Assembly: GCA_032821775.1 (NCBI GenBank)
Contig: JAVLRN010000002.1
Location: forward strand, 4,834,328-4,898,327
DNA length: 64,000 nucleotides
Source of the DNA: Sanguinoderma infundibulare
Lineage: Eukaryota; Basidiomycota; Agaricomycetes; Polyporales; Polyporaceae
Direction: 5' to 3'
Shown: piece by piece, positions 12,190-22,845 of the stretch
Numbering within the stretch: the stretch's first letter is position 1
How the letters are laid out: each line of letters opens with the position of its first letter
Notes under the pieces: generated by a model
Seen by the model: the letters and a program-made list of their open reading frames with translations, nothing else
The model's database searches: none
What the model was told of the DNA's origin: nothing
Position numbers and translations under genes: made by a program

Positions 12190-13621
12190 TCACGTCAACT
12201 GGAAGCCCAAGTATCTGTCTATCGACGAACTTACCGGAGAGGGGTCAGCGCGGACCTTGCGGAGCGCGTCGAGGTAGTTCTTGGACTCCGTCGTGAGCTG
12301 CCGACATGGGCCGGGAATACATATGGTGAGTTCTCGAATATGAATCGCTTTTGCTGCGAGACGCACCCTTCTTGTCACGTCAGAGAAGACGTCGTTGAGG
12401 AGGTCGGACTGTGTCGTCCATTTGTCCTGGATATCACGTATCGCGTCCAACACCTCGTCGGCGTCGAGGCTCTCGTTCTCCCGCAAGGCACGCTCTGCGC
12501 GGGTCGCCCTCGATCGCAGCTCCTTGATCTCTTCCGTGATCCTTTCTGCGTTCGAGGGCAGATGTCAGTGGCACACACCCACGGGCTGGGACCTCCGACT
12601 AGGGACGGCGGTCGCTCACCGATGTGCTCCTCCTCATGAAAGTCCCACCCGCCCATGAACTGTCTGGTCGCCGGGGGTTCGATGCGTGCTCGGGTTTGGG
12701 GTTGCGAGCCCGTGTGCGTCAGCTGTGTGCTGTACTGCAGTGCGCTCGGTGTGTCGAGGATGCGGCATCCATACGTCCAGAGATCTTGCGCGTTCGTCCA
12801 CGCTGCTTCGCATTCCCGTCTCCTTTTCTGTCACGCAGGATGTGAGAAAGATGGCGCGCGGAGGATAGGATCTGCCACACCTGTTCTTGGAGGCTTGCGA
12901 CGTCATGTTATTGTTGAGACAAGAAAATGAGTTCGGTTGCAAGAAGACGGAGAACTAACGCACTGTTTCAGCTCTCCCTCCAGCGACGGAATGCGGCTGA
13001 GGGCGTTCTCGAGTTCGTCGCGAAGTGAGTTGCCCTGCGCGACGATGGCTGCGGTGATGCTCTTTCCGAAGGTGTCGAGACAAGTTTCCAGGAAGCCGAA
13101 GTCGACGGTCTGGTCGAGGCGAAGCTGTGGCAGCTTCTACCGTCCGGGGTGAGTCCTGTGTGATGATGGCATGCTTGCGAATGAAAACACTGACTTTACC
13201 GAATGCAGAGAGCTCCTGGATCGTCTCGTCGATTTCGGCCGGGTCGTTCGTGTCTTCCTGCAATGACAAGTAGTCTGCCGATATGGACGAGTAAGTAGCT
13301 GTCTTTGCAGTCCAGGATGTGTGCTGACAGTCAATCGTTGCTGAAAGCCTGATGGCGGCTCGTTCAGACGTTTCGGTGATGTTCTGTATGTCCTGTGCCA
13401 CCATGCGTCACAGTTGTCGGGCGGTGGCGGGGGGTATGCCGTGGTACTCTCACCTCTATGAACCTGTTCCACCGTTCGAGGAAGCTGGTATGTGCCACTG
13501 TGTCGATACGTCGGATCTTAGCCTGATTATCGAGCAGGAGGCGACGGAGCTCCCGAGCGGTGTCGGTGAGAGTTGTGACCTTGGTCGAGAACGTAGTCGC
13601 GGTGCGGAAGACTGTCGTCAT
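12190..13621 (-). CDS. Hypothetical helical protein, divergent partner of the 14.3-kb gene
   Basis: Not matched to a named family. Minus-strand exons with good junctions are 13621-13454, 13392-13195, 13136-12964, 12893-12835, and 12545 to a stop near 12190, giving about 315 aa. The first four junctions keep frame. The 289-bp gap 12834-12546 may hide another small exon (an open stretch encoding GGWDFHEEEHI lies in it). The product is highly charged and helical (for example EEIKELRSRATRAERALREN), with coiled-coil-like stretches and no clear signal peptide. It is transcribed away from the next gene across about 640 bp, so the two may share a promoter region. Size, helical content and pairing resemble two-component alpha-helical pore formers of bacteria, but this is inference from architecture only. 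Exons near the 3' end are the least certain. Confidence 0.55.
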
Positions 13622-14263
13622 GGTCGAAGAACTCTGGGAGAAGGCGGTGTCCGGAAGGTATGGGTCAAGACACAGAGCACTTGCCTGGGGCTTTTGTCGA
13701 TGTGCGGCTTGAGCACGCGCCGAAGGGCTGACTCGTCGATTACGCGTGGCCAGGACAAGGTTAGGTTCGCTTCGGCGTTGAGAGCCGTCGACGATCAGTG
13801 CGGGCTCAGAGTGGTGCTGGGGTGACTTCATACACGTCGCGGAGCGGCGGGGTGTAGCTTCTGAGCTATTGAAAACCACAGCGACGTCTGCACGACCTGC
13901 AGCGTTGTGGTCGAACCTACAGGTATTAAAGGACTGTCTCTCGCATTGGGTTGTCAAAACTAGACACGCCATTGGGCGGTCTCGACGCGAGTGGAGGCCA
14001 TCGGACCCAGCAGTCGTGGTAGGTGCGTGCACCGCGGTCGTCGCGGGGCAATCATTGACGGGGTTCTGTGTCCAGGAACCTGACGAAGAAGTGCTGCGTT
14101 GCTTCTCGAGGCTTGGGAGATCTGCCAAAAGTAACGTTGCCCTACGCTTCTCTGTGCGCTGCGTTCGGTGCTTACGGGTGATCACCGCCATACGCCTTGC
14201 ACACCTGGCCCTGAAAACAGCAGGATGCGCGCGCGCACGGCTTGTCGTTTATTATTCGAGCCC

Positions 14264-16018
14264 ATGACCAGGACCAAGACCACCACCATCTCACTCACCT
14301 CACTCACGATGCAGAACTCGGTCTCTACCCTCCGGCTCGTTCAGCAGTCGGCCACCGTCGTGGTTGAGGCCAAGGCCCCGGATGCCGTGGAGGATGCCGT
14401 CGAGCGCACGCTCTCGTCCCCCGAGTTCGCGGCGCAGGTCGCAGCCGAAATCCGCAACCTCGCGCAGACGGTGAAGGACATCCGGGCGGGGTTTCGCGCG
14501 GTCGCGGACGACCTCGTCGGGTTCGACAGCGAGGAGTATCAGGACAAGGACGGGGCGGTGCTCTGTCTTCGGCCCCAGTGGTTGGAGTACCAAGCGGTCA
14601 GTGTGTCGTCCTTGTCCTGTTCGTGTTTATCTGATAGATTGTGCGTGATGCAGACGTTCGACGAGATATTGGAGAGGAGCCACCGGAACGCGATCGCAGC
14701 GTCGTCTATGATCAGACGTGAGTGTGTGGTACTACACGTCCGTCTGTGCGCGCGCCATTGCTCACGGACCTGCTGGATGTTCAGAATACACCGAGGCGGT
14801 TCTGACGGATGTGGATCCGAGCGAATTTGAGGACCTCTGCGAGGAGCTGCAGGGGTTCTTGAGGGTGAGCGGTTGAGCGACGCGAGGGCATTTTGTGGTT
14901 GTCTGACTGCGAATACGAACGGGTTTAGAAACTAGAAGAGAAAGCGCCGACCGCTCAGCAGACGCAAGGGGACCTGCAGAAGCTTGCGGACGACGTGCGG
15001 TCGTTCAAGGCGGTGATCGATGAGACGCTGGGCAAGGCGCAGGCCAAATGCGTCAGTGACGTTGTCGAGGCCAAGGGGCACCTCAAAGATCTAGGCGAGA
15101 AACTGGAATCGTGAGTGTCTGCCTTAACAGCCGTGCTTCGTACTCGCTCTTCGGCTCACGGCTACATTACAGGATCAGTGGTGAGGTGCGTGGGCGTGGG
15201 CGTGGCAAGGTTGCTTGCGTTCGCCTGTTGGATGTGGCTGACGACGAGTCGGATGCAGAAAAAGGCTCTAGGCGTTTTGGCTGTGGGTGGACTGCTGCTT
15301 GGGGGAGCGTGCGCGATCGTCGCGATATTCGTCCTCGCGCCCAGCGCGGGGAAGGTCGTCTTGGTGGGTGTTACCTACGAAGCCTCCCGGACGCGACGAC
15401 TCACGTTTTTCTCGCAGGATGCGGTGAAGGATGTCGGGGCCGCTGGTGCGATCTATTGCGGGATCCAAGGGTGGATGCTGCACAAACGGGGCGCCGGTAA
15501 GTCGAAAGTCGACAACTGTTCGTCTTCTACCCCAACTGATGGATTTGGTCAAATACAGAATGCGAGATGGAGATGGAGGACACTCGTTGCGATATCATAC
15601 ATAAGGAAGGCCGACACCGCGAGCTGCTCGGGCACGAGGCTGCGCTGGCGCAGACGAAGGAGCGGATTGCGGCGCTGGCGGAGAAGGTCGACACTATCAC
15701 TGCGATCTGGCGCGTGGTGAGTCTGACTACGGTACAACTGGTCCTCGTGTCCGTTTCTGACGGAGGTGTACTTGTGTGTGCAGCTGAAGTGCGACATGCA
15801 GCAGCTGCAGGAGCAGCTCGCGCTCGTTGTCGATCCGGACATGCAGGTCACCAGGGTGCGTTCGTTCTCGTCCGCGGGTGACGCGGTTCGCGTGATGGCT
15901 TACGGACTGGATGTGGCGACAGCGTTTCTTGAAGAAGCTCCGGCGTCCGCGCGAGGTGTACAACAGGCTTGCGGACCTGCTCGAGTTGTATGCGAAGGGC
16001 AGGTTCGACCTCGCTTGA
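14264..16018 (+). CDS. Hypothetical alpha-helical protein with a central hydrophobic hairpin
   Basis: Ten exons join in frame: 14264-14596, 14654-14717, 14785-14864, 14929-15110, 15173-15209, 15259-15354, 15418-15496, 15559-15716, 15784-15855 and 15923-16018, giving 398 aa. The donor at 15210 (GTTGCT) is weak and was chosen because it keeps frame. The N-terminal half is long amphipathic helix, exons 6 and 7 encode a strongly hydrophobic stretch (GGLLLGGACAIVAIFVLAP, then a Gly/Ala-rich segment), and the C-terminal part is again coiled coil. Helical bundle, hydrophobic hairpin, helical bundle at about 400 aa is the plan of ClyA/HBL/XaxA-type alpha-pore-forming proteins. I see no diagnostic motif that proves membership. 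A coiled-coil membrane protein of another sort is the alternative. Its neighbours (a helical partner, aegerolysin, MACPF) make a pore-forming role worth testing. Confidence 0.7.
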
Positions 16019-16619
16019 AGCTGTCTCTCTCCCGTGCCTCTCGGTCTGCGTTGCTGTCCTGTTCTGCTCCGAGGTTTCTGGCCGTTCCGTGCGACTGTAT
16101 CTATGGCGTGGCCGTTAGATATTTGAATCTTGCCGCGTTCATTATCGTGTGCGTCGGGGCGATGTCGACCCTTGCTCTGACCCGGATGCTGTCGGTGCTA
16201 TACTGTGCGTCCGCGTTGAGGTTGCAAGGAGCGGCCATGAAGCGCTTCTCGGCTTCTCAGCTCTGGCATAACGCTCCACTCTCGGGCTGCGCTGTGGCAT
16301 CTCGACCACACACGCATTTTCGGCGGGTGTGATGGCTCCGTTTGCCCTACATCAACGGTGCATAGGCAATCGTCAGAAAGCTAAACCTTCTGGTGCGTGT
16401 GTTGCCTTCGCGCGAGTTCTCCACGTCGATTGACGGTGTTGTTGTGGTCAAGCACCAGTTCGCAGGTCATGATAGAAGGACGGGGACGAACATGTTTGCA
16501 ACTGCAGGTCGTCGATCATGCGCAAGCTCTCGGCGAGGTCGATCCCTGGGCCCAGGGACGCGCAGACTACAAGGCACATCGACAGCCTCCATCGTCTGCC
16601 GGCCCCGTCGACGGCTGAG
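16019..16619. other. Intergenic region
   Basis: 3' flank of the 14.3-kb gene and 5' flank of the decayed copy. The part from about 16480 onward is duplicated near 11.75-11.97 kb. No gene or other element is recognised. Confidence 0.6.
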
Positions 16620-17500
16620 ATGTGCGCCACACCCACGGTCACTCCTACCTCGCCCGACGTCGTCCTATACGCGTCACTCGCGGGCTCGCCGCAGGGATGG
16701 GACATTCCCGGACTTGTTCTTGGTGAAGCCGAGGCTGCCGTACCAGTGGAAGACGTCAAAAAGCTCTTGTCGTCGACCGAGTTCTCTGAAGCGATCACTG
16801 TGGAGGTCCTCAACCTCACCCAGACCGTCCGAGACGTCCGGGCGACGTTCAGGCGGGTCTCTGACGACCTCGTGTGGTTTGACGAGGCCGAGGTCTTCGG
16901 CGTGAAGCGTCTTGTGCCGCAGCTCCGGCCGCGGTGAGCGGGGTATCAGGCGGTTCGTGCTGCCTTCCTATCTCCATTTTTCCCTGACTCTGCCCGTGAT
17001 TTGCTATGCCGCAACGATGACTGATGATGGCACCGTTACAGCGGTTCGAAAGGATCCTGGAGATCAGCCGGCCGAACGCGCTTGCGGCGAGTGCGATGAT
17101 GAAACGTCAGTACTCGTACTCCGCTTAGGGGTTTGTCGTGGGCACTCACGCAGCGTCGTATCGTGCACCTGCTAGAGTATGCGAGGGCCGTCCTCACCGA
17201 GTTCGAAGACGTGCGGAAGAAATTGCAAGGTTTCGTTACTGTGAGTGCCGGATATGTTTAACCGACACCGAAATCGCCTGATGTGAATGGTGGCCCGGAT
17301 GTTGGAAAAGAAGTCCCGGACGGCGCAGGACACTCGGGCAGAACTGCTTAAGATTTCGGAAGACGTGCATGCGTTCCAGGCGATCATCGACGACGCGCTT
17401 GGACAGGCCGCGACTGGATGCAACGGTGATGTCGAGAAGGCGCAAGAGCGTCTTCGGTCGTTGAGGGAGCAGTTGGCGGGGTCAGTCGTGATGATTGCTC
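16620..17500 (+). pseudogene. Decayed paralog of the 14.3-kb helical gene
   Basis: Exon 1 (16620-16933) parallels exon 1 of the 14.3-kb gene: LTQTVRDVRATFRRVSDDL matches the run around LAQTVKDIRAGFRAVADDL. Later exons are also recognisable: the ERILE segment near 17046, a short exon ending before 17240, and a coiled-coil exon near 17287-17480. Two junctions no longer work. The donor at 16934 leaves exon 2 out of frame, and no AG acceptor fits the fourth exon. The hydrophobic-hairpin exons and everything after them are missing. It therefore looks like a truncated, frameshifted copy; an undetected splice form is the less likely alternative. Confidence 0.6.
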
Positions 17501-17746
17501 ATCTATATGCTAACATGGGACTGTAGTGTTAGCCTAGAGGTCAGCCAACTTCTGCGAAGCCCCTTCGGTGACGAACATGGCTGATCGCTTTGGACTGCGC
17601 TCCCGGTTAGAAAGACCTGTGGGGCCTCTCATGCGTATGTACTATCCTCGTAGGCGGAGGATATGCCCTGGTCGCGCTGGGACGCTGCGGGAGGTGTATA
17701 GGAGGTTGGTGTTACATGCCATTATCTCCTCCTCTCATCGAGCGCA

Positions 17747-18214
17747 TTGAGTGGATTTCAGTTGACACATTCCGTTCGGAATCTAGGGGCAGTTCTACGC
17801 GCACACGACGACTTTGACCCCGACGCCGAGCTGCGGGTCGCGCACCCGCATGGATCTGGTTCGACAACGTTCAGGTGTAGGGAGAGCTGGGCGTTCCCCG
17901 TCTTTCTCGAGACGATCACGTTGTATACCACAGACGTGACCGGGCCATCTCCTTCCGTGACAGACAAGAAGGAGCGACCGCAGTTTAGGGGGGATATGGC
18001 CGCTGAACTGGAAAGCACAACGACCCTCATCAGGGCAGTACTGCCTGGACTCGTGCAGTTGGTCGTCGCTTGGAACCCAGCGGCCATTCCGGAAGCCTCG
18101 TCCAGTCCGTCGTATGTCGGCCCGTTCTCTATCCTGGTCCACTATGGACGAGCGTGCTCGTCTCGCGCACCGGCGTCAAGTCTGTCTGCGAGAAGCTCGC
18201 GTCTCAGCTACTGA
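17747..18214 (+). CDS. Open frame of doubtful coding status
   Basis: A 155-codon frame opens here, but the minus strand is open over the same bases, and neither translation shows a known domain. The nearest gene remnant upstream ends about 250 bp before it. It may be the degraded 3' part of that copy. Recorded because it is the longest frame in the stretch; not asserted as a gene. Confidence 0.2.
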   Translation: MSGFQLTHSVRNLGAVLRAHDDFDPDAELRVAHPHGSGSTTFRCRESWAFPVFLETITLYTTDVTGPSPSVTDKKERPQFRGDMAAELESTTTLIRAVLPGLVQLVVAWNPAAIPEASSSPSYVGPFSILVHYGRACSSRAPASSLSARSSRLSY

Positions 18215-18699
18215 TAGGTCACCCGGCCCGATTCCCCATCATCCGACCACAGGAAGAAGTCAGCAGGCTTGGGGTCGAACGCGCTATCGCCAACGAGCGT
18301 CGCTTGAGGCGAAACGCCATCGCAGCAGTGCGGGAGACGGGACCTCTATGGGCCTGAGACCGGGCCCGGGCCGTTTCTGATGTCTCGGTGAAGTTCTTGC
18401 AGGCTCTGCCCCTTCTGAGTCGTTCGGTTAATCAAGCTTGCGTGTCTCAGGAAAGGTATAAACCTCCAGTTTGTCGCGTACGAACACTACTAATCTCCGA
18501 CTTGGAAATAGGCACGATTTAAATGACATTTCGCAGGCGCATTCATTCTCAGCTTATACTCTCGACAAACGCTTCCGTTCTCCGTATGGTCACCGGGCAT
18601 CCAATCCGCTTGATAGAGCGCATGGATCGCTTAAAACGTTATGTGAGTCCGCTGGCATCGATGAACATAGGAAGACGCGACTCACCGTGCGCTTGGCTA
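18215..18699. other. Intergenic region
   Basis: Short open frames only. It contains the 3' flank of the aegerolysin gene. No recognisable repeat or RNA gene. Confidence 0.6.
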
Positions 18700-19283
18700 C
18701 TACATCCCAGGGATGTTGAGGACCGTGATGGTGATGGTCCCCAACGCTCCGCTGGAGAGGTTTGCGCCGGAGTCGTTGACCAGGAACTTGGAGTTGGAGC
18801 CCGAGACGGTCCAGAGGTTCCTCTTCTTTCCCCAGGGGCACTCCCAGTAGAAGTGACGGATCTGCTTGTCGTTGTCGCTCGGGTCGACGAGGTCGAAGTT
18901 GCCCTCTGTGCCCGAGGAAGCGTTCGATCGCCCGCAAGAGCTGAACTCGAGGAAGGTGTTCGGGTCGATGATCTTGTTGTTGTACGTCGAGGTACCGACC
19001 TCGTCGTTCTTGTTGCCTGTACGCGTACACGGTGGCACCGCGCAAAGTCAGTCGTCTCGCGTATCGTTCGCTGAAGGGCTGCGGAGTATTTACCGTTAAT
19101 GTAGAGCTTCCCCCACTTGAGCGAGAGGTTCTTCAACTTGATGGGGATGCTGCCGTTGTTGATGATATGGATGGTGACCCACTGGGCGTAGGCGCGGGCC
19201 TCGAAGTCAGGATCTGAGGCGTTGCCACTCCGGGCAGCCTCGACGGTGGAAGTGGTAGGAGTCGTGGCAGTGGTGTCCGACAT
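18700..19283 (-). CDS. Aegerolysin-family protein
   Basis: Small beta-sandwich protein of the aegerolysin family; members bind sphingolipids or other membrane lipids and serve as the targeting half of a two-part pore. Two exons, 19283-19094 and 19016-18700, give 168 aa with an in-frame GT-AG intron. Family hallmarks are visible: the N-terminal AYAQWV strand, a WGK motif, the glycine-rich SGTEGNFDLVDP segment and a C-terminal GALGTITITV strand, plus several conserved tryptophans. Typical members are about 135-140 aa; this one has about 30 extra N-terminal residues rich in Thr and Ala before AYAQW, with no Met nearer the domain. No signal peptide is seen, as is usual in the family. It is divergent from the MACPF gene at 20489, the arrangement known for ostreolysin/pleurotolysin pairs. 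Confidence 0.9.
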
Positions 19284-20488
19284 GGTATGCATGGTTGGTA
19301 GTCGTGCGTCCACAGTATGCAATGGGCTCCTAGGGGCTGCTGACTCCGTGTCCTCCTTTTATGTGTCTTTAGGGCTCCCTCCGGCAACACCGCCGATGTC
19401 GAACCACGGCAAGTACAAACCCCAGAACGCGATGAACGCTTCAAGTCAGGGTCCCGAAAGACATCCATTACGATGCATCCACCTGACCGAGCTCTGCCGA
19501 GCAGGCTTCGCGGCACTCCAGTCAAGCGATGGTTCTGAGACGTGCAGCAGCAGGCTTTCTCGGCCAGACCACCAACCAGATGCTTTCTTGCAACAGTGGT
19601 ACGTAACAATTTTCATGGTCAGTTGACCGTTGACAGCTTCTATGTACTCACTTTCGGCGACCAGGTTGCCCAATACGAACCCGAGAATATTGAAAGCTAC
19701 CACGAACTGGCGGATGATCATGGATGTTCATTTCCAAGTTTAACCTCATTTCTGTTGAGGTTTCGAGCACTTACGACTTCAGGTCCGCTGCGAGGGGGTC
19801 GCTTCATCCGCTACCCATATGGCGGAATTGTGGAGCCTAACGCTGCCTCTACCTGCCCATGCCGCCACTCCGTCTAAAAGTGACATCTTTAAGAGGCCGT
19901 ACTCGGCTTCTCTGCAGACCACCGACTAGAAACGTTCTTGAAGACAGAGTACGTAACCACTTACACGATCAGTGTGCAGTTGTGACGAGCCTCCAGCCTC
20001 CAGCCCCCCTTTCCCCTTCTTTTCACCCACGGGGTTGCCGGTCACGAGCACGGTAATATTGAAAGCTATGGCAAACTGGCAGCTTCCTATCCTTAGTTAG
20101 CATCCTTTCGCTAAACAGGACGGGCGAGTTCCGAGTCGAGCATGAGAACAAGGGACCACTAGCGGGAAAGACCTTGTCCTTATTGGTGGCTACCGATTTG
20201 CATGCTGTTCATGCGGGTCACGTCTCGGTGTCTGCTGGTCATGGGCTCCAATCCTTCCTGAAGCTTTCTCAACGCCACATCCATACAATATGCGATAACT
20301 ACTGTCGGTCGTGCCGTTATGTCCTTGTTTGTGCTCAGGTGATTGGGGAAACACGAGGAAGCCTGTCATCGTGATGACAGTGCAAGTCGTATCCGTGGAT
20401 ATAGAGGCCAGTTGATTCGGCTCCCCCATCTTCCAGGTCTAACCTCTTGATTTCTACCTACAGACACCCGCTCCATCCGCTGCTCACA
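19284..20488. promoter_or_regulatory. Divergent intergenic region between aegerolysin and MACPF genes
   Basis: About 1.2 kb separate the two start codons and must hold both promoters. It contains a diverged direct duplication: around 19545-19720 and 19900-20085 share blocks such as AATATTGAAAGCTA, GTACGTAAC and the GACCACC segment, spaced similarly. The minus strand of the first copy has a 91-codon frame with a hydrophobic start; the second copy has lost it. No defined transcription-factor site is assigned. Confidence 0.6.
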
Positions 20489-22607
20489 ATGGCGACCGCA
20501 CCCGTTCAAACGTTCCAGGACTGGCCTGCGACTCCTGTAAGCGTTCACTGTCGTCGTGCCGTGACACCCATCGACGCTCATTTCTACGCCCAACAGCAAG
20601 ACCAGTCTACTGTCGGTTCCACCCCTGACCCGAGGGCAGCAGGTGACACCCTCACCGACGTCATCGCAGACGCGACTCGCCGCAACAAGCTGGTACTACT
20701 CATCCACAGCTGCTAACGTATGTGCTGACTCACACTTCTGCAGATCGACGACAACAACCTGCTCAAGGGCATCCGCATGACGGCCCGGGGACCATCGCCC
20801 AGTGCTCGCGACCTCATCGTGCGCCCGGACACGATCAACGCGGTCATCGACAACCGCGCGACGATCGACACGACAACGGTCGAAGCCGAGTTCACCGATA
20901 CGCTCATGGAGTCCAACTACAACGCCGTCTCGGTCTCGGTCTCCGCTCCATAGTCGGTGTCGCGTTTCCGTCAATGTACCGAACATCGCTAACGACATTC
21001 TCGTCTGCAGCGTGACGGCCAGCGCGTCGTACTCGAACGAGTCGAGCTACAAGAACACGGAGACGCAGAAGACGATCTACACGTCCTCGCGCTACCTCTT
21101 CCCTCAGGGCCGCATCGACTTCAGCCCGCCAGGCTCGGGCTTCGTGGACGCCATCCAGCTCAGCTCGGTGTTCACGGACGCGGTGAACGCCGCGCTCGCC
21201 AAGGGCACTCGCATCGAACAGCGCGAGGCGTTGTGGAGCGTGCAGGAGGAATTTGGGCACGTCTTCCGCACAAGGGTCCGGATCGGTGGCACTTTGTCGG
21301 CCCATACCATGGAGACTTTCAACCGTAGCGTACGCTCTCTCATCTCCGCTTTCCTGCACGATCAAAGATGTTGATGGGGGATTTTTATTTACATCAGGAG
21401 AACGAGACGAGCGTGAAGGAGGATGTCAAGGCCGGCCTCGAGGTCGCGGTCAAGAACTGGGGCTCGGGCGTCACCTCCGGCCACGGCAACACGCAGACCA
21501 CAATCAAGACGTCGCAGGGCAGGACGCTGAACGTGAAGTACATTGTCGAGGTGTGCCCCTTCTCTCTTTTTGCATTGTGGACTTGGCAAGGCTGACCCGG
21601 GTGACTACGACTGCAGGGTGGGGACTACACCCAGATCCAGGACACGACGGCGTGGATCGCGTCGACGAACCAGTCGGCGTACTGGCGCGCGGTCGAGGTC
21701 GACCAGGTTGTACCCATCTTCGACCTGCTCCCGGACGCGATCAAGGGCACGGTTAATATGCTCATGACGCCCCTCCTCGGACAGTCAGTACCAGTTCTCG
21801 ATCTTTCTCGCCCGCCACCCCACTGACTCTCCTCTCTCCTGGCTGCCGCTGCCGAACCTGAAGGTGGGTCACCGTCGAGCGAGTCCCGTACACGTCTAGC
21901 TTCCCGGTGGGCATCTACCGCCCGACCGCGACTAGGATCCCCACCGGGTGGTACTTCCTCGGGCATACCGCCGACGGGACCCAAGCGCTCATCGTCAAGC
22001 CCACGCTCCCGCCCAAAAGCGGCCGCAACGTCGCGATTGCGCCCGCCCAGGCCGGCTCAGGTGCGCATCCTCCCCCTCCGTACTACGTAGACTGACTCGC
22101 GCGCGCGTGCGGGGCAGGCTTCACGAACCAGCCGAGCGCGAGCGTGCCGCAGTACACGTTCCTGTCGACGATCTTCAGCGGGTACACACCCAGCGTCGCG
22201 CCGGACAAGTCGCTCGGCGCGCTCAGACCGGGGCTCTTCCTCGAGGGCCGCTGGGAGCTAGTGAGTGCTGAGTTCTTGTGTGTGCTTCTCGCAGTGGATC
22301 GTGGTCGCCCGCGAGTGTCCGCGTACTGAAACTGTCGTCGGTAGGTGGGCGACGCGATCGCCACCGCGGTCTACATCACGGTGCGTCTCTCACCTTCTCG
22401 TTCTCATCTTGTGCAGAGTACGAATACGGGGCACTGAACACTGTAATGTGCGGACAGCACCCAAACGTGGCCCAGGACCCGGCGGACGAGTGCTTCGACC
22501 TCAAGTCGGCCGTACAGGTGAGCCTGCCCACCGTGAGCAACGGCCTACCGCGCCCGCGCTGGGTGCTCCGCAAGAACGCCGTCCTCTTCAACTCGGGCGA
22601 GAACTAG
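20489..22607 (+). CDS. MACPF-domain protein, pleurotolysin-B-like
   Basis: Membrane-attack-complex/perforin protein, the pore-forming partner recruited by an aegerolysin. Ten exons join in frame: 20489-20536, 20597-20692, 20744-20952, 21011-21329, 21398-21550, 21617-21783, 21864-22060, 22118-22260, 22345-22380 and 22458-22607, giving 505 aa, the usual size for the B component. The MACPF signature region is present near the end of exon 4 as FGHVFRTRVRIGG, a variant of the family's aromatic-G-x-H-aromatic motif followed by a Gly-Gly turn. Ser/Thr-rich amphipathic stretches on either side fit the transmembrane-hairpin segments, and a beta-rich C-terminal domain follows. The two ends of exon 4 (a TA|GTCGGT donor before it, a GTACGC donor after it) are the least certain. 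No stop or frameshift is seen. The divergent aegerolysin at 18700 supports the role. Confidence 0.88.
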
Positions 22608-22845
22608 AACTAGCTGAGTCTGCGTACAAGGGGTGAGACGTGGTTGTACATGAGAAGAGGGCGAAAACGAAGGCATTCAGAACGGCGCTCGACTGTAGTG
22701 ATGGGGGAAGGGCTTCCCGAGTGGCATATCATTAATTCATTCAGGCAAATGAGAACGAGACTGGTGTGCCTCCTTAGATTACGAATGGATTGTACATTGA
22801 ATTCCGGAAGGACGAAGCGGGCGAAACTTGTGCGTAGGCTTAGCC

